Assembly (NCBI GenBank): GCA_013115145.1
Contig: JAAPAO010000198.1
Coordinates: 1-53,534 of the forward strand
Reading direction: 5' to 3'
Source of the DNA: Perkinsus chesapeaki
Taxonomy: Eukaryota > Perkinsozoa > Perkinsida > Perkinsidae
DNA: 53,534 bases
Below, one piece after another: positions 43,197-52,526 of this stretch. Below the pieces are notes generated by a model. That model saw only the letters and a list, made by a program, of their open reading frames with translations, was not told the DNA's origin and did not search any database. Numbering within the stretch: the stretch's first letter is position 1; each line of letters opens with the position of its first letter. The translations under genes were made by a program, and so were the position numbers.

Positions 43197-45216
43197 TCGG
43201 TATCTTTGATCGCCTCATATCTACCCACTTTGTTCTGTCCAAGACGAACACGACATAAAACGATCTCGAAGAAGTCGATGCCGGAACGCCTCGTCAGAGC
43301 TTGAGGGGAGGGAAGGTGTCGATTGCCGAGGTGTAGTTCAAAGGCACGGATCTGACATCCTTTGCAGTCAGGCATGCTGAATAAAGTGCTACCCCAGCGA
43401 ATCCATGCTGTGCCACGCGTCGAATTGGGACTCTGGGAGGGAGCTCGCTAGCCTCAATAGCTACTGTGAAGGAGCTCTCGCGTGCCTCAGCACTAACGCG
43501 TGAAAGTGATGCGTCGAATGCGCGGTTGAGTTCAGGATGTTCGACTGCCCACAAGCTGCTCAGTCGCACACTGAAAACGTTATAAGGTTCCTGGGAGAGC
43601 CAGACAGTGCTTCGGACCTCGGGCTGGATCGATAGATGCACTGAACGGCCCACTCCACAGCCCCCCATTCGTGCAGGTTTTCGCTGCGGCGAATTGGTCG
43701 ACAAGTGGATGACACGTACCCAACATCAGAAGGAGCGAGTCCCTTGAGCGAGGAATTGTCATGCGACTGTGCCAGAGTGCTCATCAACAAAAAGGCCTGC
43801 CCGTGGAGGGGTGCTATTTGATAACCATGCTCCAGGTTTGACCGTGTGAATGGTAGTACCGAGTAACCCTGCCACGTTTAGGATTTCTCTTTCTCACGAT
43901 TATCAGAATTCATTGGTTTCAGCTTGCTCGGTAATTCTACAGCGAAAAGCAGTTCCGTCGAAAGGGCAGCTGTGGCACCTTCATTTGTGGTTAAGCACTT
44001 GTCTACGGATAAACGGTTACTCGCCGATCGAAGTGTGGTTCCCTCGCCGTATCGTACTGACACCTCATACGATGATCCCATTGCTATGTGTTGTTGCCGT
44101 GGGAAGGATCTGTCACAGTGGCTCCATCTGCAGTCACAAGTAAAGTGTGAAGTTTCAGAAGCTTGAGTCTACACTAGCCGGACACGTGAAACTTCGTAAC
44201 CATTCTTTACAGTCTAACGCAACACCCTAGTGGATCAGCCAGCATCTTGTGCTGCACAAAGTTGCCCTAGGAACGGCCGCCCGGTCCACAGTGCCCAAAG
44301 GCATTCGATATCGTCGGCACTTGGCGAGATCGGGAGACCTGAGAATTTGTGGCTAAGGAATATGGGATGTGAATCCGATAAAAGTAAATACAACAAATAG
44401 TAAGAACACCGCATTCATAATGCAAAGGAAGGGTACACGAGCAAACTGCGATCATCTAGACGGCCACGCCTCGACCATAAATGCAGCACTTAGTCGTCAG
44501 AGTGCATTGCCGATGGCCATAGAGTTACTGGAAAACACAGGAGATTCCAAGGAGCCCTCACCGAGTAGCTGATCCTCCTTCCACTGGACATCGGCCTCAA
44601 CACTGTCGATTATCTCATTTACGCGCACCTTACAGAAATGTACACGGGACCAGAACTCTACCAGTGCTACCCATGACTTAGGCTTGGGTAACTGCACCGC
44701 ACGACAGCACTCCCTCATTCGAGCCAGGTACGCCTTCTCCAACCTTAGCATCTCGTATATCGATGCCAGGCGCTCCTCATATCTGTACAAATACTGGGTC
44801 GACCAGTTCGAGAGGGTGCGGAGTAGCCCGGCAAGCGCAGTCACACCTAACGCTACCCTTCCCACGAGTTTTTCTGAGCTTGCAACCGAAGGTCGCATTC
44901 ATACCGATTCGCCGGACCGTCTGGCAATATCCACAGTAGTATGGTGAAGAAGACGTTTGGGAATGACAATAGTTTTACCGTGCTCGAAACACTTCAGAGG
45001 GAAGTAGGAGCTTCACGGCTCCTCTCAGTTTTCCAGAAGTGCTTCTGCTAAAATGACCTACTTTTCTCTCTCTGATGGAGAGGCACTGCCACCACCAGTG
45101 AACGTGTCCCGAATTGAAACAAGTTCCCCAGCCGTCATGGATTGATCAAGTTTGAGCACTTCATCTAGGAGCGATTCTAGGGTACTGCTGCCGACGGCCG
45201 CGTCAGGGAGTGCCAT
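43197..45216 (-). CDS. Coiled-coil protein related in plan to the B-box gene; possible catalytic-like C-terminus
   Basis: Read leftward. A first exon from ATG 45216 to 45062 (MALPDAAVGSSTLESLLDEV ...) ends at a GTAGGT donor. The exon at 44898-44500 is helical (RYEERLASIYEMLRLEKAYL), followed by AVQLPKPKSWVALVEFW, which mirrors PKKWLEMW of its neighbour. Further coding segments are about 44081-43878 (YEVSVRYGEGTTLRS), 43860-43780 (VKPGAWLSNSTPPRAGLFVD), 43650-43370 (VHLSIQPEVRSTVWLSQEP ... GFAGVALYSACLTAKD) and a last exon ending FFEIVLCRVRLGQNKVGR with a stop at 43197-43199. The last two segments faintly resemble the G-x-Y-F-A ... V-x-x-G pattern of PARP domains, which I do not assert. Exon joining is incomplete, so ATG 44898 could be an alternative start. 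Confidence 0.42.
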
Positions 45217-45595
45217 TCCAAGACCCGCAAGTCAACTCCTTAGGGTAAGCGTATAGATCCGGCGCATACCGCTCTCCCATATATTCTTGAATAGGTACAG
45301 TATAGCTTCCCAGATGCTTGGTGGAACTTAAACGCAAGAGCAGGCCTTAGCCGTCGTCACGCACATGCTATATCCACAACAACTACTAGTATAGCCAAGG
45401 AGATGAAAGCAGCGTCGCCTCGTTTACGGATGAACAGAAGAGCTTCAATAATAATAATATTGATGATACAAAACACAACACCACCACCGCCGCCAGCCTG
45501 CGAGACTCATAGGAGTCCATTAATTAAGTCTACAGCGGCGGCAGCGGCAGCGATAGCAGGCACGATAGTATAACAACTATCGAGCCCGCCAAAAT
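45217..45595. other. Spacer between zinc-finger genes
   Basis: No gene is seen. It contains short GGC/GCA triplet runs near 45480-45560 and AT-rich stretches. Confidence 0.35.
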
Positions 45596-47449
45596 TTATG
45601 TTACGAGTCGGTTTCCGATGATTGAACTTAACGAGACCAAGTCACCATCTCCCTCGGCTGTCCCGTCGCGCTGCAGTAGAGTGAGCCACACCGCCTCGGC
45701 CCTAAGACACATTCCCCGCTGTAATACAGCGCCACCATCACCTTCATCAGCCGGCCACCTCCATTCGCAAAGGTCTTCTGACAGATGGGAATGTGTCGCT
45801 TGGATGCCTCATCATGAAATGTTCTCCCACAGTGCGGGCACTTCACCATGTGTTGCCGCTCATGCTCCGCCTGTAACTCGGCAAATTTTTCAGCAGCCAG
45901 CTGACGCTCGAATGGATCGCTAGATCGGCACGAGGCAATCGCCGCCTACAACGGGCAGCTTCCCTTCCGCGAGTCTGCCCATTCTACTCTGAAAGCTTCG
46001 CTCTGTTGTTTCCACTTTGTCGGCTTGGGTCTCTGCGGCCCCTTTTTCTTCTCTTGCAGCGCCTTCCGTATCAGCTGTTCCTTGTTCTCAAACTCCTGCA
46101 AACGCGTCGCGACCGCATTGAACCTGCCAGCCCCAGTGCACAGGTTCGATCCCCGGCTGCGGCAGCTCACTCCCGTCTTTTCTCCTTAAACACCTTTCGG
46201 CAAACCTTCTCGTGCTTCTCCAACGAGTCTTCCTTAAAACTCTAACAAGCTTCATCCACTTTTCCCCAGCCCCAACTCAACTACCCTTCCGCACTGGTGG
46301 CACTTGACCATCCTCATCTGTTCCTCCGGGTACTCCCCAACTCCCGCCTCGCCGATGACAACCACGCCGCTTGAGACCTGCGGCGCGCTCCTCCTCCTGC
46401 TGGGCTTGTCATTCAACGATGAGGCGTCCTACAGCCAAGATGAGACCAGCAGAAACCCAGATCCTACCTGCTCTTCGGCGAAGCGATGCCGCTCTGGCTT
46501 ATAGTGGCGGATACTCGGACCTATCACAAAGCATCCACGAGAGAAATCCCGATGACTGACGCTACCCGAACTGTGGTGCTGTCGACGCAAAGAAACATGC
46601 TCGTCGACTTCGGGAGAGTACGCTGCACCCCTGCCACCTGCGAGATCATTACCCGCCCGCCGGTAATACCGCTCCTTCGGCGAATCATCGGCGTAGGTAT
46701 CCTTACTATACCTGCAGTACACCGTCTGTCAAATGAGGAACCAATTGACTACCCCGCGCGTCGGTTACCGCTGTACGGGCCACCGATGGTCCTACTGCCG
46801 GAAAAGATACCTCCAGCAGGGACGTCCCCCAGAGGACTGTGAATCCTGAGTTTGAGATAGAAGCGAAAGTCCCCCGAACACCTCGACCTTGCCATCTGAT
46901 TCCCAGGCGCAGTTGCGCTCATTTTGCTCTTCAACAGAGTCAGACTGGTCTTCAGTGTTTTAAGTTCACCTGTGGAGACCGAAGGACGCGCCCCGGAGCT
47001 AACCGCCGGAGGAGAAGGGCTCCCGCTAAACCTGCCCCACAGTACTTGGCAGATACGCCTAGCCCCACTACATTCGATGATCCGATGGTGAAGAGTAACG
47101 ATGGCGAGGCGGTTGGGATGTACTGCTATGATGCCTTCCACCCGAGTTCGATCCAAACGGCACCTACTTCTCCATCTGTAAAGACCTCCCCTCCCTGCTG
47201 CCGTACCTTCCTCGTGGTGACATACCGCCCCCCTTTGTCTGGACTAAAACTGCTATTACTACCACTTCGGCCACCCCCACCACCACCCTGCATCATCAGC
47301 TTAGCGGGGCTATTATACCCCCTCCCTCCGAGGTGCTGTCGAGTCGATGCCCCCGACGTCCAATCTTCGTGAGTAGCAACATACGTTGATCTAGTGGATG
47401 GCGTTATCTCCTCTCTAACGGCGGCAGCCACTCCCCTATAATAATCCAT
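45596..47449 (-). CDS. C2HC zinc-finger protein with two fingers (ZC2HC1-like)
   Basis: Read leftward from ATG 47449 (MDYYRGVAAAVREE). The N-terminal half is long, disordered and Gly/Ser/Arg-rich, encoded in several exons joined by about 44-nt introns (one at about 46597-46550). The first C2HC finger is split over two exons: KCHQCGR and then FKEDSLEKHEKVC (about 46320-46205). A Lys/Gln-rich linker follows (RFNAVATRLQEFENKEQL, GPQRPKPTKWKQQSEAF). The second finger is KCPHCGRTFHDEASKRHIPIC (about 45850-45790). After a 70-nt class intron the protein ends SIIGNRLVT with a stop at 45596-45598. C-x2-C-x12-H-x3-C spacing and the linker fit the ZC2HC1 family, whose molecular role is poorly known. The N-terminal exon chain between 46750 and 47200 is not fully resolved. 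Confidence 0.72.
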
Positions 47450-47547
47450 AGGGCTCCGTTAAACTAGCGATCATTTAATTGAATTACTCAGCACAACAAC
47501 AACAACCGGCTGCTGACAACAACGTGTAGGATTGTGTAATGCGAGAT

Positions 47548-49173
47548 TCATGTTAGCGGACGATATAGGTACTTGGAGGCTTTGGAGCGCAACTCGCCAT
47601 GGAGGGGCTTCAGTAACCTAAACCATCCCAACTATACAACTGAATTCAAACTAACTGAGTGCATCCCCAGCATACGCCTACGGGGTCGAACGGCCCCTAT
47701 CACTGATCAAGCAGTGCTGCAGAGGTGTCCTACTGGCTACCAAATTTACTGCACCAACCCAGTCAGAATAAAACTACCCCACCAGAAGCTCACTATCTAC
47801 CCAGCATCATCACTCTTACGTATCAAACGTCTCCCCATCAAGCGTAAAGACAGTGCAGCCCTGCCCCATGGCCTTCAATGTCGAAGTGCGCTTAAGGTCC
47901 CCGTTCAAAAGAGCTACTTCGCCAAAAATGCTGCCCGCTTCGGTATAGCGACGGAGCTCCTGCAACGCAAATGCTACTACTGTAGGGATCGTCGCCAAGG
48001 CTACTTTGCCATCTTTGTCAAAGGCAGCCGCCACGCCATCCTCTAGAATATAGAGACATTCTGCATCGTCCCCTTCATCACAGATGATCTCATCAGCATC
48101 AAACAGATCACGCTGGAGCTTGCCCGCCAACTCGGACTTTTCGTACCTAGTATAGATTCGCTCGGCCCCCTCCCCATATTATTAAAACCAATCTATTAAC
48201 GCCTTGCCGAGGGCAGCCTCTGCTGCAGATATGCGATCCTAATGTGCGATGGAATAACAAAAGTCCCCGTCTGGATAACTTCAGACGGATGTGAAAAGAT
48301 ACCGTACCAACTGCTTTGCACATATCGAAGAACATAATTAAAAAGCAATCGCACCTTACCTATTTAAGATACTAAATGCCGAGCAGGACTCAACAAAATC
48401 TTCATTCTCCTTCGGTGAGATCGCATCCGCAGTGCGCAGCATCATTCGGAAGCTGTCGGAATCGAGGCCCCAAAGCTGCATGGTCGCTAACAGTACGCGA
48501 CAGTAGCAGACCGCACTTACCTTAACTTCGCTGGTGGACGTCACCGTTGCCGCCCTCGGTGCATTATATAGCAAGGCCAGCTCTCCGAAGAGGCTGCCGG
48601 GCCCAAGGTCCATTACCTGAGCCTCATAATGGAGCAATCATAAGTACTGGACAGAACTTTGCCGCCCTTTCCAGCCTCGCTCGGGTCCCTCTTAACGAAG
48701 ACCTCTAAGGAGCCCTCCGACACAATGTAGCATGCATCTCCCACGTCTCCTTGGGCTATGACATCCGTGCCAGCAGGCACCACCTTTGGGTACTAACAGC
48801 AGCAGCGAGGTGTTATGAGATAGAAGCACTGATGATGCAACTCACCATTGCCATGATAACGTCATCAACGGCTTCTGGCTGGAGGTGCCCGAAAAAGACC
48901 TGAATTTCGAGGCGCGTGAATTACCCTACCGGAAAGGTGCTCGCTACCTGCAAACGTTGATTATTATTAATTATGTCTTTAAGCAGTTCCTTATCAGAAT
49001 CGTTCTTATCGAATACGGGTTTGGTCCAACTTTCGACGGTTGCTGTCGGGACGCTTTCAGCAGAAACCCCTGCCCTTCGAGACCGACCGGCCGCTGCCTA
49101 TCGAGAGGTAAGATGGGGTTGAATGGATACTTACCAGATCAGTGTTGCCTTGCTCTCGTGGCGTCAATGGCAT
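47548..49173 (-). CDS. cAMP-dependent protein kinase regulatory subunit
   Basis: It inhibits the PKA catalytic subunit until a cyclic nucleotide binds. Read leftward. A first exon (49173-49135, MPLTPREQGNTDL) joins in phase 0 to one carrying RRAGVSAES, a pseudosubstrate inhibitor site with Gly where a substrate would have Ser/Thr. The first cyclic-nucleotide domain spans VVPAGTDVIAQGDVGDACY to FGELALLYNAPRAATV, with the phosphate-binding Glu and Arg present. The second spans LFDADEIICDEGDDAECLY to FGEVALLNGDLKRTSTL, where Glu and Arg are also present but the loop is one residue longer and Pro is lost. The end is SKYLYRPLT, stop 47548-47550. About 325 residues. No N-terminal dimerisation/docking domain is seen, unlike animal R subunits. 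Upstream leftward sequence to an ATG at 49451 is open and could supply extra 5' exons. Confidence 0.9.
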
Positions 49174-50952
49174 TATGAGACGGATGATGATGAATCTAAC
49201 ACCGAAGCGCGGCTTTCGACAATCTTGCAATCTTACACACACTCACATTTCCGTAACGGACGTCTCCGTTTCACGTACGTTGGAGCGCGTGAGTAATAGA
49301 TAAATCTATGGAATCGGTTTGCACCATCCTTCCTCCTGGGAGAACCAGCTACCTGTGGGATACTGGTACGCCGGAGAGGCCATTGCCTTCGGCCACCTGG
49401 GTCAGCGTTGGCGAGGCCACGCGCACGCGCGCAAATGTCCTCGTTCACCATACACTGTTACCTTACCTGTTATAGGTCTTCAAATAGGAAATCATGACAT
49501 TTCCCCAGGAGTACACACTCTTCGTGTTCTATCGCTACATTACTCTTCATTGTCCTATCGTTACTATTCTGGCCCATTAGTCAACATAGGCTTGAATGGA
49601 TGCTCTCAACTATGCCAACAACACTGTACAAAGTACACGAACTACACTGCGGACTTGTGTGGTCTCAGAGAAATCGGTTGTGATTGAGTTGTTTAAAGTT
49701 AGTCAGCGTTATTGTTGATATATTGTTAGATTGGTAAGCCGGAGATTGATAACACCCCCGAGAGACCATGAGATAGCTAACACACCTTAGTTATTCGGTA
49801 GTGTCAGAAAAACAAGGCCAAAGTTCAAGGGCGACAAACGCCCGAAAGAAGAGAGCTCTCCAACGTTATAACAACTCCGATTCACATCTCGCATTAAGTG
49901 TTGCAATTTCTGTCAAGATGCAATCGTAACACATAGTAGTTGTGCGTTCATACCAATCACAGCAAACCATCAAGAGTCTCGATCTTTATGTCGTAATTCT
50001 AGACCAGTCTTGAGCGTCCAAACCTGCATACACTTATTCAGTTCTGGCAGGAATAGCATTAAGAGCACTTCCGCGCGACACTACAGATGTTCCATTACTA
50101 CTAGTGTCAAGGTCCAGACCGAGTCTCAGCTGTTTTCTACTCAGCACAGCAGATGCAAAGCCATGGTTCGTGACTCACGTAACGTGAGTAACAGCAAAAG
50201 GTTTTCCGTTCGGCGGGTTGTACTTTACTATAAATGTGCTTTACCTGCAACTTGTATCTAATACGCGAGCCCACAGCGGAGGAAGAAGAGATACTTGTCG
50301 AGGACGTGTCAATACGTGCGCGCGCAACCCCCTTTTCGAAATTGGATTCCAACTGGAATTTCCAGCGGTAAGTCATTTAGCGTGTCTTCGAATCCGTACC
50401 CAGGGTTTCCTACAGTCACCCGCGCCTCGGTTAGGCCTTCACGGTCTTCTATTCGCTCCCTCCTTCATGGTTTAGCCACTGCATGTGCGTTCTTGGGACG
50501 CGCGGGCTTGCCGCTCCGATTGTGGCTGATTTGTTACTTTTCTCACGCGTCCGACAATCCAGCCGAGCCTCTTGGTGATATCTGCCTCTTGACTTTGTGT
50601 TTTGGGCAGCACACAGGCCCCAGATAGTCTTGTACTTTGCGTCTCGCTATACGATCCCGTGCGTGCGGCACGCAGCGTGCCAGGGGTGGTTCTCGCAGAA
50701 AGTACTAGCTGGAATCCCAATTTGCATTCCACAGCCTGCGCTGTAGTTGCTGTGACTGATCACATTGGTCGATTGGTTTTTCCTTTGTTTCCAGTAGTCT
50801 GATTCTTGCGCTTTCCAATGGTTGGGACTAGTGCCTCTCTGGTCGTCGCCGATCACGAAATTTGTATCCTTCTATTTCATAGCCGTGTGGGTTATCTACA
50901 TTGTACTCGACTGTTTACTACAGGCTTGCTCTTCTAATGCATCTTAGTATCT
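49174..50952. other. Divergent intergenic region between the leftward array and the next rightward gene
   Basis: Nothing is firmly supported. A leftward ATG segment at 49451-49400 (MVNEDICARARGLANADP) might be an upstream exon of the PKA regulatory gene. Rightward open frames at 49319-49687 and 50295-50627 lack splice context or domain character. Promoters for both flanking genes should lie here. Confidence 0.35.
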
Positions 50953-51687
50953 TTGGCCACATGCCATCTACTATCATCGCAGTGTTGGATCATCTCTTCC
51001 GCCGAGGGGCAGATACCCCATGGCAGATACTGTGCCAACGTGTACGGTAACTTTTTCTCCAAGCTAGTCGCGACTCCTGATGGTGCGGTCTCGATCAACC
51101 TTAGCGGGAAGACCGCAACTGTCACCGTTCAAACTGACTCGCACACGGTTGATGGGGCTACTGGTATGGTTAACTTCAATCGCAAAGGGCTGCAATATGA
51201 TGCCAAAATGTTCCCTTTCATTCGACACCTTTGGAATATGAGGTATGACTCAGCCAAGAGCGAGCTCCACCTCGTCAGTTCTGTCATCCACTTCGAGGCT
51301 GGATGCAGCGTTTTCAAGCGCGCTGCAATCAAGAAAGCTCCAATGACCAGGAAGCTTGCTGGCAACTCATTTGGCTATGCAGCTTTTTGCTCATCCCGAA
51401 GCCAGGAAGGGCAGGGAGTACATGCTGAGTTTAACTTCTACTCTTCTAGCCTGGAAGCTACAATGGAGCTCGGTAACGTGAGAGTAGCGCTCTATGGTGT
51501 CAAGTATAACAGGGGGACGGCTGACCCCGACGGCAACGAGGAGGTCCGTGTATCATTCCCTAGCCCCTCCGAATACCCATATCTCGAGTACAACTTCAAG
51601 CTTAGATACAGTCCAGGCGCAGATGCCCTGGTGATGTCTCGGACTGCCGACGGAGGAAGCTCAAGCTTGACATTCTCGTCATGCTAA
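50953..51687 (+). CDS. Beta-rich protein of unknown family, 5' end unresolved
   Basis: A 245-codon frame ends at TAA 51685-51687 and has strong protein character: alternating polar and hydrophobic strands (AVSINLSGKTATVTVQTDS, VHAEFNFYSSSLEATMELG, ALVMSRTADGGSSSLTF), six or more cysteines and a final SSC. There is no ATG at the left end of the frame. The coding part probably begins at an acceptor near 50988 or 51009, with the start, and perhaps a signal peptide, in an upstream exon I could not identify. Paired cysteines and strands fit a secreted or lumenal protein, but that is inference. No family is recognised. Confidence 0.6.
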   Translation: MATCHLLSSQCWIISSAEGQIPHGRYCANVYGNFFSKLVATPDGAVSINLSGKTATVTVQTDSHTVDGATGMVNFNRKGLQYDAKMFPFIRHLWNMRYDSAKSELHLVSSVIHFEAGCSVFKRAAIKKAPMTRKLAGNSFGYAAFCSSRSQEGQGVHAEFNFYSSSLEATMELGNVRVALYGVKYNRGTADPDGNEEVRVSFPSPSEYPYLEYNFKLRYSPGADALVMSRTADGGSSSLTFSSC

Positions 51688-52526
51688 GTCCTCCCACACT
51701 AACGGGCGGACCATGCTCTACAGTGACCACTTAGGCTGGTTGCGGTCGAAACTAGACCGTCGAATGGACCTAGACTAGAGGTAAAGATGATTAACCAGGC
51801 CAGACAAGCCGTATTCTGTTGACCATGATCTTTGCTTTCTCGTCGCATGCCCGTTTTCTATCCATCAGCTGGAAGAACCTTCTCAACTCTCCTTTTTCAC
51901 CAACTGCTTGGGTGACTCCTCTAACACTGGTTGTTGCGTTCATAGAATTTTAACGCACCCGAGATCCGACCGTGGCCTCTACGCTGCAGAGTTCACAGTG
52001 CAGCGCTCGGTCGAGTAGTCTGATTCGACTGGTCTGTGTTTCTGCTGCTGTCAATGTACAAGTAATTTGCAAACTAAACTTTGTAATTAGTAACCGCACT
52101 TGAAGTACGAGTAACTTCAGTCAAAAGCGAGTTTAAAAGGATCAACGCTTCTTTGGGTCCGTCACCTTATCTGACTCACCTATAAACCATAATCCAGTTT
52201 CGCTGGCCAATCGTATGAGAAATGAACTACAGTGGTATCTTTGGAGCCACATCCTGCAGTTGTGGTGAGCTAGAGAGTATCACATCATCGCAACGCAAGT
52301 CAGGAACTTCTAAAGTCGCTTTTAAAGAATCGCGAAGATTATGTTGTAATGGCGATTTCGAGCTTTTGGGTTGGAAGATAGTAACGAATCCCGATTAAAC
52401 CGAGGATCCGATAAATGAATATAATAAGACATGACTCACTGTATGCGATTTGAAGGGACAACCGCGGCCGTGGTGGGGAGGTTACGAGTAGGCATACAGC
52501 AGCAGATAGATAAATCCAGCGATGCG
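51688..52526. other. Spacer without a gene
   Basis: No exon of protein character is seen on either strand. It lies between two 3' ends (the rightward gene at 50953-51687 and the leftward mucin-like gene), so it is the second convergent interval of the window. Confidence 0.4.

Noticed and set aside
46135-46165. B-box motif GGTTCGATCCCCGG
   Set aside because: It lies within the zinc-finger gene region, and no tRNA stems can be formed around it.
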